13,596 nt of DNA. It comes from Bacteroidota bacterium. Lineage in GTDB: Bacteria; Bacteroidota; Bacteroidia; Chitinophagales; Chitinophagaceae. The DNA is taken from positions 1 to 13,596 of the forward strand of contig CANGUS010000019.1 of assembly GCA_947457085.1 (NCBI GenBank), given 5' to 3'. Within the stretch, counting starts at the first letter, position 1. Every line of letters starts with the position of its first letter. Below the pieces are notes generated by a model. The model had not been told where the DNA came from. It did no database searches and was given only the letters and a program-made list of their open reading frames with translations. Of this stretch, positions 5,625 to 12,916 are shown in pieces. The translations under genes were made by a program, and so were the position numbers.

Positions 5625-8158
5625 TATTGTTTTAGAAATTTTATCGTTTTATTCCATTTTTTAGTAGTACGAATATCTATAAAATAAACCCCATTTGCAA
5701 ATCCATCTAAAGCAATTGCTTTGATATTATTTCCTGCCATCATTTTTGAAGTTTCTTTTTTCATAACTTTTCCAGATCCATCTAAAATAGAAAAAGTAAA
5801 AGACTCTTCTTCATTCGTATTAATCTGAATTGAAATCATGTGGCTCACAGGATTTTCCAATAATTTGATTTCATTTACAGTTTGTTTAATCGTAGAGTTT
5901 GAAGTCGGAATGGCTAGTGGATTTAAATCAATTTCAAAAATACCTCTACCATGTGTACCAGCTCGTAATTTTCTTGTTGGGTAATAAATTTCTAAGTCTG
6001 CAACTTCTGTGTTAGGCATTCCCATTCCGAAATATTGCCAAACAGTATCCAATTCTTTTTTGTAAAAAACGCCTACATCGGTTCCAATATACATGTCTAC
6101 GTTTGACGAATCAGTTTCTACATCGATGGTAATACAATTTACAGGAATATTTGGAACGTTGTAGGTAATGTTTTTCCATGTAGTTCCATTGTCTATTGAT
6201 TTGTATATTTTATTATTGGTACTATATCCTGATTTCGTCACATAAATTACATTTTCATTTTTTGGATGAACCAATACTTGTGAAACCTCTGTAAAAAAAC
6301 TGCTCACTCCAGGAATTGTTTTTGTTGACCAATTGCCGCCTAAATTATTTGTATAATATATTTTATTAGCTCTACCTGTATAAATTACATTTGAGTTGGT
6401 TCGTGCAATGTCTAAAACAGTTAAATTAGTAGTTGTGTTTCCTGTAATATTATTGCTTATTTGAGTCCAGTTATCACCTTCATCATTTGATAACCAAACA
6501 TTTTTATAAGCTGCAACAATTCTGAATGGATTATTGTAATCTAACAAATAAGGAGTTACCCAAGAACCGCCATTGATATCCGGAGTAATTTCATTATAAA
6601 CATCGGTACCCCATTGATCATAGGATCGATATAATTGTCCATATACGTAAGTGGTATAAATAGTTTGATCATTGGTAGGGTTGATCGCAACTTCCATTGC
6701 ATCTCCTCCATTGGTTGCATCCCAAGAAGAAGACGCAATTCGTTTTCGTCCACCATTATCTTGCGTGCCACCAATCATAAATACAGAATCTTGTTGTGAA
6801 TTGGCAATCTTATAAAATTGGGTAATGATTAATCCATTTGATAAATCTTTCCAAGTATTGTTTGTTTCATTGTATCTATACAAACCTCCATCATTACAAT
6901 AATATATGTAATTGGGTTGAAGTGGATTGGCTAGAGCAAATTGATTGTCTGCATGAACAGCAGGTAATACACCGTCATTATACCAATTGGTTATTTGTGT
7001 CCAATTGCTTCCTCCATCCGTTGATCGAAAGTTTGAAACATAACCACAATAAATTTTATTTTTGTTTGTATTTGAAAAATGAACAACTGCATTGTCATCA
7101 ATATCGTTACTTTTTAAAACAAAATTGGTTCCTCCATTGGTAGACAAATAAAATTTTTTTACACCTCCACCAACTGTGCCCAAACCAATATAATTACTAT
7201 CAATAGGCGTTACGGCAATTTCTATATTATTGCTCGATATCCCGAATGATGTAATTGGATTCCAAGTTAAACCAGCATCGGTAGTTTTGAAAACTTCGCT
7301 TCCATTTTCTCTTTTAGAAAGATAAATGGTATTTGGATTATTGGGTTTAAATTCGAAGTCAATAAATGATCCGGTTAGTATTTTAGTCCAAGTAGTGCCT
7401 GCATCTATAGATTTCCAAAATCCATTCGATTGTGCACTGTATAAAGTGGAGTGGTCATTGGGCGACATCATTAATTTATAATAAACAACTACATCCGTAT
7501 AATTTGAAATCTGTGAAGTAGCGATCCAATTTTGTCCGCCATCAGTCGATTTGTAAATACCCAAACCATATTCCCACCAACCTTGATTTTGTCCTACAGT
7601 TAAATAAAGTGTGGACGGATTTTGAAAATCAACCACAATATTTCCAACACTGCAATAAGGTAGCTCATCCCCTAAAGGCGTCCATGAATTTCCTCCATCA
7701 CTCGTTTTCCAAATTCCGCCGATTGATGCACCTACATAAAATGTATTGGTATCTGTAGGGTGAAAAGCAATCGATAATAATCGACCCATACCATCATACC
7801 CACTCACAGAGGATGTTTGAGAAATGTTTCTCCATGTGTTAGCTCTTGTTTTTTTGTTGAGTGTTTGATTTTGCAAAGATTTATAAATTTCAAATCGAGC
7901 TTGTAAGTTTGGTAAGGACCCATCTTCATTTACTCGATGCTGCCAATAATATTCTTTGCGTTTAAATTGAATGTATTCATTATCGACATACTTCCCTTTT
8001 GGAAATAGCGAAGGTTTGTTTTTAAAATAAGTTGATGCTATAGCTGAAATTTCGCTTAAGTTTTTTTTGTCTTTAATTAGTTCATTTAAATTTTGCGCTG
8101 TACAAAATTGACTAAAAAATAGAGCTAATAAAAAAGGGAATATGAGTTTTTGAATCAT
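5624..8158 (-). CDS. Secreted Asp-box/BNR-repeat protein with T9SS type A sorting domain
   Basis: An 844-residue exported protein. Residues 1-22 form a Sec signal peptide (MIQK, hydrophobic core, CTAQ cleavage region). From about 125 to 745 the protein is built of sortilin/BNR-like propeller blades. At least eight Asp-box motifs of the S/T-x-D-x-G-x-x-W type can be read, for example near 153-159, 204-211, 250-257, 292-299, 379-386, 557-564 and 654-661, with degenerate copies near 339-346 and 604-610. A short linker leads to a C-terminal domain from about 765 to 844 with the features of T9SS type A sorting domains: a 'NPV' start, a 'FTFSILDGSGKVM' strand, 'GFANGVYFIDIRT' and a basic end 'KTIKFLKQ'. 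It should be secreted through the outer membrane and anchored or released. No sialidase active-site set is evident, so binding or adhesion is as likely as hydrolysis. It heads the operon with the HAD enzyme and rfbC. Confidence 0.9.
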   Translation of the reverse strand: MIQKLIFPFLLALFFSQFCTAQNLNELIKDKKNLSEISAIASTYFKNKPSLFPKGKYVDNEYIQFKRKEYYWQHRVNEDGSLPNLQARFEIYKSLQNQTLNKKTRANTWRNISQTSSVSGYDGMGRLLSIAFHPTDTNTFYVGASIGGIWKTSDGGNSWTPLGDELPYCSVGNIVVDFQNPSTLYLTVGQNQGWWEYGLGIYKSTDGGQNWIATSQISNYTDVVVYYKLMMSPNDHSTLYSAQSNGFWKSIDAGTTWTKILTGSFIDFEFKPNNPNTIYLSKRENGSEVFKTTDAGLTWNPITSFGISSNNIEIAVTPIDSNYIGLGTVGGGVKKFYLSTNGGTNFVLKSNDIDDNAVVHFSNTNKNKIYCGYVSNFRSTDGGSNWTQITNWYNDGVLPAVHADNQFALANPLQPNYIYYCNDGGLYRYNETNNTWKDLSNGLIITQFYKIANSQQDSVFMIGGTQDNGGRKRIASSSWDATNGGDAMEVAINPTNDQTIYTTYVYGQLYRSYDQWGTDVYNEITPDINGGSWVTPYLLDYNNPFRIVAAYKNVWLSNDEGDNWTQISNNITGNTTTNLTVLDIARTNSNVIYTGRANKIYYTNNLGGNWSTKTIPGVSSFFTEVSQVLVHPKNENVIYVTKSGYSTNNKIYKSIDNGTTWKNITYNVPNIPVNCITIDVETDSSNVDMYIGTDVGVFYKKELDTVWQYFGMGMPNTEVADLEIYYPTRKLRAGTHGRGIFEIDLNPLAIPTSNSTIKQTVNEIKLLENPVSHMISIQINTNEEESFTFSILDGSGKVMKKETSKMMAGNNIKAIALDGFANGVYFIDIRTTKKWNKTIKFLKQ

Positions 8159-8301
8159 TCATTTATCTATTTAATATGACGAAATTAGCACAATAATTGA
8201 TCAATGATAAAATCTTTCTTATAGAATCTCTTTATATTTAACTTAAAATTATTAGTCCAATTTTAAAGGATGCGTTACATTCGAATTTACAATCATAGAA
8301 A
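8159..8301. promoter_or_regulatory. Divergent intergenic promoter region
   Basis: This 143-base AT-rich gap separates the divergent T9SS cargo and LOG genes and must hold both promoters. Only imperfect -7 boxes are seen. On the plus strand these are TACATTCG (8276-8283, one mismatch, 18 bases before the LOG ATG) and TATATTTA (8233-8240). On the minus strand CGAAATTA (8180-8187) reads TAATTTCG, also one mismatch. A 10-base palindrome ATTGATCAAT is at 8196-8205. None is strong enough to assign alone. Confidence 0.35.
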
Positions 8302-9033
8302 ATGACAAACTCAGCAGAAGAAATACAATTTTTGGATGGTCCCCAAAGTAGATTACAAGATTTTAAAGTGACCATAAGAACGGTGTTAGATTTTATTAAA
8401 GGTTTTAGAACCTTACACTTTGCCGGTCCTTGTGTAACTATTTTTGGTTCAGCTCGCTTTCCTGAAACGCATCCTCATTATATAAAAGCAAGAGAAATTG
8501 GCGCTAGAATCGCAAAGCTCGGTTTTACGGTTATGACAGGTGGTGGGCCAGGTATTATGGAAGCAGCAAACAGAGGGGCAAAAGATGTGGGAGGAAGAAG
8601 TGTAGGTTGTAATATTGAACTGCCCTTTGAACAACATGAAAACCCATATCTAGATAAATGGGTAACCATTAAATATTTCTTTGTAAGAAAAACATTGCTC
8701 ATAAAATACTCGTATGCATTTGTGGTTATGCCTGGAGGTTTTGGCACGATGGATGAATTGTTTGAAGCACTCACACTTATTCAATGTAAAAAAATTAAAA
8801 ACTTTCCTATCGTAATTTTTGATAAACCTTTTCATGAAAGTTTAATAAAATATATTGAAGACATGAAGCATACAGGAACCATCTCTCCCGAAGATTTGGA
8901 TTTAATGTTAGTGACTGATGATGTGGATGCATGTATCAATCATATCAAAAAATCAATTGAACAATTCGGATTGCAATATGAAAAAAGATTTAAGCCTTTA
9001 GGTTGGTTGTTTGAAAGAGAAGACAAAAATTAA
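8302..9033 (+). CDS. LOG-family (TIGR00730) nucleoside 5'-monophosphate phosphoribohydrolase
   Basis: A 243-residue cytoplasmic Rossmann-fold protein of the LOG family. Members hydrolyse the N-glycosidic bond of nucleoside 5'-monophosphates; plant and some bacterial ones release active cytokinins, while many bacterial ones act in nucleotide salvage. The diagnostic motif PGGFGTMDELFE (144-155) is intact. Also visible are VTIFGSARF (45-53), TGGGPGIMEAANRGA (79-93) and the FFVRK pair Arg129-Lys130 that lines the active site. An N-terminal helical extension of about 40 residues precedes the core, as in the longer members of the family. No isopentenyl transferase is nearby, so a cytokinin role cannot be inferred. 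The stop TAA is interlocked with that of pheT on the other strand. Confidence 0.9.
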   Translation: MTNSAEEIQFLDGPQSRLQDFKVTIRTVLDFIKGFRTLHFAGPCVTIFGSARFPETHPHYIKAREIGARIAKLGFTVMTGGGPGIMEAANRGAKDVGGRSVGCNIELPFEQHENPYLDKWVTIKYFFVRKTLLIKYSYAFVVMPGGFGTMDELFEALTLIQCKKIKNFPIVIFDKPFHESLIKYIEDMKHTGTISPEDLDLMLVTDDVDACINHIKKSIEQFGLQYEKRFKPLGWLFEREDKN

Positions 9034-11441
9034 TTTCCTCTTACAACCGCTCCAACATTATTTTCCAATGATTTAATGATAGCCTTCATTTCTGTTTCCA
9101 CTTCTACATCTGTCAGTGTTTTTTGATTGTCGTAGAAAGAGAAATTAACCGCATACGAAACTTTGTCTTTCCCTAATTTTTCGCTTTCAAATATGTCAAA
9201 TAAGTTTACAGATTGTAGTAATTTACTTTTGGCTTGTTTCACTGCAGATTGAATGTCTTGATATTTCACTTGTTTATCTACCACCATGGCTAAATCACGC
9301 TGCATTACTGGAAATTTCGGGATTTCTGTAAACGTTAATTTATAATTTTCAATCCCAGCTTTTACTGTATCCCAATCTAAAACGGCATACCAAACGGCTT
9401 GTTTTATGTCAAATTGTTTCAACTTAGATGCAGCAATTTCTTCAATGCTACCCATTTTTTTATTTTTCAATAAAATAGTTAAGCCGTTATTTTCTATTTC
9501 AAAAACCAATTTTAAGTTCGGGAATAAACTTTCAACAATTCCTCTAACAAAATAAATATCAATGGCTTTTCCTTTTTCAGTATAATGCGGCTGGCGATAA
9601 TTACCTGATAAATAAAGGGCTAGTTGTTCCGTTTCAATAAATTCATTTTCATTTCTTGAATAAATTTTTCCAAATTCAAAAAACTTCAATTGATTATTTT
9701 TACGATTCAAATTGTAAGCAACTGCTTCTAAACCAGTTTCTAACATTGAAAATCGCATGGTATCTAAATTAGCAGACAAGCTATTCATCATTTTAACGAT
9801 CGCCTGATTTTCAGGGTAGTATGCTGCATTGGTTATTGAATTGGTGAATATTTCATTGAAGCCTTTAGTCACTAATTGTGAAGCAATGTGTTGTTTTGTA
9901 TTTGCTTTGTAAGCTTTAGTTTCCGTTGGTAAACGATAATTCATAGTTCCTGTAAAAGGAATATTGTCTAAGCCATCAATGCGCATGATTTCTTCTACTA
10001 CATCGGCTTGCATGGTAACATCGGTTTTAGAAAATGGAACGGTAACTAATAAACCTGTTGCGGTTTCTTCTTTAATCCCAAAACCTAAATTCAACAAAAT
10101 GTTTTTCATTTGATCTGTGCCATATTCTTTACCAGCCAATGAACGAATTTTTTGATAAGATAGTTGAATGGTTTTTTGTTCAAAAGGACTAGGGTATACA
10201 TCCATCATATTCGATGAAATTTGTCCTCCAGCTAATTCAACAATTAAATTGGCAGCTCGTTGTAAGGCATAGGTAACATTGCTAATATCCGCTCCTTTTT
10301 CAAAACGAATCGCAGAGTCTGTTCTCAAGCCTAAACGCATCGAAGTTTTACGAATAGCATCTGGCAAAAACCATGCACTTTCTAAAAATATAGAGGTAGT
10401 GGTTGTTTTTACACCAGATTGCAAACCACCATACACACCTGCAATGCACATCGGTTCGCTTTCATTGCAAATCATTAAATCGGTATCATTTAATTCTATT
10501 TCTTTACCATCTAATGCGGTGAATTTTGTTTTGTCTTTAACTGTTTTAACGATTATTTTTCCACCTTTCACTTCACTTAAATCAAATGCATGCAAAGGCT
10601 GTCCACACTCATGCATCACAAAATTCGTAATATCCACAATATTATTAATTGGTCTTAAGCCAATGGCTTTCAATTTTAATTGCATCCATTCTGGTGACTC
10701 TTTTACTTCAATATTTGAAATCGTTAAACCAGCATATCGAGCACACAAATTTTCATTTTCAATAAAAATTTTGATGTCGGTTGTCGGTTGTTGGTTGTCT
10801 GGCTTATTCAGATTTTCTTTTCTGACATCTGGCATCTGACAACTCACATCTTTTCCAATATTAATTTGATAAGCTACCACATCTTTTGCCACTCCTAAAT
10901 GGCTCATAGCATCCATACGATTGGGCGTTAAGCCAATTTCATAGGTAATGTCAGAAGCAGGTAATTGATAGTATTCTTTAGCCGTCATGCCAATTGGTGT
11001 TCCTTCAGGCAAAATAATAATTCCATCATGACTATCCCCTAAGCCAATTTCGTCTTCTGCACAAATCATCCCTTCACTTTCTTCTCCTCTAATTTTAGCT
11101 TTTTTCATAGTCAAAGGCTCCCCGTTGGTTGGATATATGGTAGTGCCAATAGTGGCTACTACAACGGTTTGACCAACAGCTACATTGGGTGCACCACAAA
11201 CTATTTTTAACATTTCTGGTTTGCCAATATCTACTTTCGTTAAACGCAATTTATCGGCATTTGGATGTTGCTCACATTCCATTACCTTACCAATAAACAA
11301 ACCTTCCAAACCACCTTTTACAGTTTCAAACTTGTCCATACTTTCTACTTCTAATCCAACAGAAGTTAGGATTTTAGAAAGTTCGTTGGGTTCTATTGTT
11401 TCGTTTAAATATTCGTGTAGCCAGTTGTAAGAAATCGTCAT
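9030..11441 (-). CDS. pheT: Phenylalanine-tRNA ligase beta subunit PheT
   Basis: The beta subunit of the heterotetrameric class II PheRS, which recognises and edits tRNA-Phe. The 803-residue length is normal. In order: the N-terminal MTISYNWLHEYLN motif, the EMAP-like tRNA-binding OB domain (about 40-150, GKVMECEQHPNADKLRLTKVD and IVCGAPN), the B1 region with LTPNRMDAMSHLGVAKDV (171-188), and the B3/B4 editing region (LRPINNIVDITNFVMHECGQPLHAFD). The B5 domain, the catalytic-like core and a C-terminal FDX-ACB domain (about 710-802, KFPVMQRDLAMVVD) follow. pheS is not in the window, so the two subunits are encoded separately, common in Bacteroidota. Residues 198-223 come from a 78-base repeat-rich segment with unusual codons. 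The 3' end overlaps the LOG gene by 4 bases. Confidence 0.96.
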   Translation of the reverse strand: MTISYNWLHEYLNETIEPNELSKILTSVGLEVESMDKFETVKGGLEGLFIGKVMECEQHPNADKLRLTKVDIGKPEMLKIVCGAPNVAVGQTVVVATIGTTIYPTNGEPLTMKKAKIRGEESEGMICAEDEIGLGDSHDGIIILPEGTPIGMTAKEYYQLPASDITYEIGLTPNRMDAMSHLGVAKDVVAYQINIGKDVSCQMPDVRKENLNKPDNQQPTTDIKIFIENENLCARYAGLTISNIEVKESPEWMQLKLKAIGLRPINNIVDITNFVMHECGQPLHAFDLSEVKGGKIIVKTVKDKTKFTALDGKEIELNDTDLMICNESEPMCIAGVYGGLQSGVKTTTTSIFLESAWFLPDAIRKTSMRLGLRTDSAIRFEKGADISNVTYALQRAANLIVELAGGQISSNMMDVYPSPFEQKTIQLSYQKIRSLAGKEYGTDQMKNILLNLGFGIKEETATGLLVTVPFSKTDVTMQADVVEEIMRIDGLDNIPFTGTMNYRLPTETKAYKANTKQHIASQLVTKGFNEIFTNSITNAAYYPENQAIVKMMNSLSANLDTMRFSMLETGLEAVAYNLNRKNNQLKFFEFGKIYSRNENEFIETEQLALYLSGNYRQPHYTEKGKAIDIYFVRGIVESLFPNLKLVFEIENNGLTILLKNKKMGSIEEIAASKLKQFDIKQAVWYAVLDWDTVKAGIENYKLTFTEIPKFPVMQRDLAMVVDKQVKYQDIQSAVKQAKSKLLQSVNLFDIFESEKLGKDKVSYAVNFSFYDNQKTLTDVEVETEMKAIIKSLENNVGAVVRGN
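10773..10850. repeat. Repeat-rich segment with imperfect inverted ends inside pheT
   Basis: On the plus strand the left part repeats GGTTG (near 10779-10796) and the right part repeats CATCTG (10826-10831 and 10833-10838). The outer 13 bases, 10773-10785 and 10838-10850, are inverted repeats matching at 11 of 13 positions. The segment is exactly 26 codons and encodes pheT residues 198-223, a hydrophilic linker rich in Asn, Gln, Pro and Asp. It uses CTG, AAG and ACC codons that are otherwise less common in this AT-rich gene. That it is an inserted element rather than drifted linker sequence is an inference. Confidence 0.5.
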
Positions 11442-11457
11442 AAAAAAAATTGAAATG

Positions 11458-11465
11458 CAAATATA
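11458..11465 (-). promoter_or_regulatory. Bacteroidota -7 promoter box in front of pheT
   Basis: Read on the minus strand this is TATATTTG followed by CA, an exact TAnnTTTG match ending 16 bases before the pheT ATG. It suggests pheT has its own transcript start rather than depending on mtaB, which ends 132 bases upstream. No clear TTG -33 element is visible. Confidence 0.5.
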
Positions 11466-11573
11466 GGTAAGAGTTCTTAGTTGTTTTAGTATATAAACTA
11501 GTTTCTGCTAATTTTTAATATCCTTTAGAAAGAATCTTCCTTTATCAATGATGGTCGATGTTGTTTAATAGTA

Positions 11574-12848
11574 TTAAATCACTACTTCTACAATCGCATT
11601 CACGCTGCTTTCTTCGTATGGCAAACGAATTCGAATATAATTATCTGTATATCCTTCCATCAAGCCATCTTTGTCTTGGTGTTCAAACAATACTTTTCGA
11701 ATTTGGTTTTTATGTTGTTCAGTGAAAAAATTCATCTTCTTTTCTGACAGGTTTCGAAGGATTGCATTTCTCTCTTTTCTGATATGAATTGGCACAACGC
11801 CTTGCATTTCATTTGCCAAGGTATTTTCTCTTTCAGAATAAGTAAAAACATGTAAATAAGATACATCCAATTGATGTAAAAAATCATACGTCGTTTGAAA
11901 TTCTTCCTCAGTTTCACCGGGAAATCCTACAATTACATCCACGCCGATACAAGCATGCGGCATCACTGATTTTATTTTTTCTACCCGTTCTTGATAGAGT
12001 TCTCTTTTATACCGACGACGCATTTCTCCTAACACTTGATTGCTTCCGCTTTGCAATGGAATATGGAAGTGCGGCATAAAATGTTTTGATATTGCAACAA
12101 AATCAATAATTTCATTGGTCAGTAAATTGGGTTCAATGGATGAAATTCTGTATCGTTCAATGGTATCAATTTTATCTAAGGCTTTTATTAAATCATAAAT
12201 GTTTTCTTCGTGTTTTCGATTGCCATTATAGCCTTTTCCAAAGTCACCTAAATTTACACCTGTTAACACAATTTCTTTTACACCACCTGAAGCAATTGCT
12301 TTTACATTTTCTACTACGTTTTCAATCGTATCACTTCTGCTGTGTCCACGAGCCAAAGGAATGGTACAAAATGAGCAATTATAATCACATCCGTCTTGTA
12401 CTTTTAAAAAAGTTCTTGTTCTGTCATTTTTTGAATAAGATGAATGAAAACCTTCTATCTCATCTATATCGCAACTACAAATTTTGGCTTCGCCATTTTT
12501 TTTATATTCTTTTACGTGCTGAACGATATTAAATTTTTCTCCAGCTCCAATCACAATATCTACTCCTTCTATTTTGGCAATTTCTGCTGATTTTAATTGG
12601 GCATAACAGCCAGTAATTACAACGGTTGAATTTGGATTTTGTTTTTTAACTTTCCGAATCAACTGCTTGCATTCTTTATCCGCATTTTCGGTTACGGAGC
12701 AGGTGTTTATGACATATACATCTGCTTCTTGTGTAAATTCTTTTTTGTCATAACCTTCTTCATCAAACAATCGAGTAATTGTTGATGTTTCAGAAAAATT
12801 AAGTTTACAACCTAATGTGTGAAATGCTATGGATTTATTTTCGCTCAA
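11574..12848 (-). CDS. mtaB: tRNA t6A37 methylthiotransferase MtaB (radical SAM)
   Basis: MtaB adds a methylthio group to C2 of t6A37 in ANN-decoding tRNAs, using two [4Fe-4S] clusters and SAM. From the chosen start the protein has 424 residues. The UPF0004 domain supplies Cys14 (HTLGCKLNFSETST), Cys50 (NTCSVT) and Cys81 (TGCYAQ). The radical-SAM motif is DGCDYNCSFCTIP with Cys154, Cys158 and Cys161. The TLGCKLNFSET signature separates MtaB from MiaB and RimO. The C-terminal TRAM part is short but recognisable. There is no ATG near the N terminus. The longest frame begins at a TTG at 12878, but that codon lies inside a terminator hairpin and upstream of a perfect -7 box. TTG at 12848 (reading MSENKSIAFHTLGC) is the better start and leaves almost no leader. 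Confidence 0.92.
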   Translation of the reverse strand: MSENKSIAFHTLGCKLNFSETSTITRLFDEEGYDKKEFTQEADVYVINTCSVTENADKECKQLIRKVKKQNPNSTVVITGCYAQLKSAEIAKIEGVDIVIGAGEKFNIVQHVKEYKKNGEAKICSCDIDEIEGFHSSYSKNDRTRTFLKVQDGCDYNCSFCTIPLARGHSRSDTIENVVENVKAIASGGVKEIVLTGVNLGDFGKGYNGNRKHEENIYDLIKALDKIDTIERYRISSIEPNLLTNEIIDFVAISKHFMPHFHIPLQSGSNQVLGEMRRRYKRELYQERVEKIKSVMPHACIGVDVIVGFPGETEEEFQTTYDFLHQLDVSYLHVFTYSERENTLANEMQGVVPIHIRKERNAILRNLSEKKMNFFTEQHKNQIRKVLFEHQDKDGLMEGYTDNYIRIRLPYEESSVNAIVEVVI

Positions 12849-12855
12849 AGTGGCA

Positions 12856-12863
12856 CAAAAGTA
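12856..12863 (-). promoter_or_regulatory. Bacteroidota -7 promoter box in front of mtaB
   Basis: On the minus strand this reads TACTTTTG, an exact TAnnTTTG match. It ends 7 bases before the proposed TTG start at 12848, so the transcript would begin at or just before the start codon. It lies only 3 bases downstream of the T-tract of the terminator of the preceding gene. Confidence 0.5.
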
Positions 12864-12866
12864 AAT

Positions 12867-12890
12867 AAAAAAAAGCAACCGAAGTTGCTT
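12867..12890 (-). terminator. Rho-independent terminator of the outer-membrane protein gene
   Basis: On the minus strand a perfect 7-bp stem AAGCAAC/GTTGCTT closes a TTCG tetraloop (12873-12890), with a run of eight T including the last two stem bases. The UUCG loop is exceptionally stable. It lies 26 bases after the stop of the gene at 12917 and is oriented to end that transcript before mtaB. Confidence 0.85.
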
Positions 12891-12916
12891 CTGAGTTTAT
12901 TGACATTTTTTTATCA

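Noticed and set aside
10279..10839. 186-codon open frame on the plus strand opposite pheT
   Set aside because: Lies wholly within pheT, which is clearly real; the translation has no recognisable domain.
11564..11578. Inverted repeat TTTAATA-G-TATTAAA at the mtaB stop
   Set aside because: A one-base spacer cannot form a hairpin loop, the arms are pure AT and no T-tract follows; probably chance in AT-rich DNA.
12140..12532. Open frame on the plus strand opposite mtaB, rich in His, Leu and Phe
   Set aside because: Skewed composition is that of an antisense shadow of a well-supported gene; no promoter or domain.
12849..12878. Ten-residue N-terminal extension of MtaB from TTG 12878
   Set aside because: It would be encoded by the terminator stem, T-tract and -7 box, and its translation is an artefact of the poly-T run.
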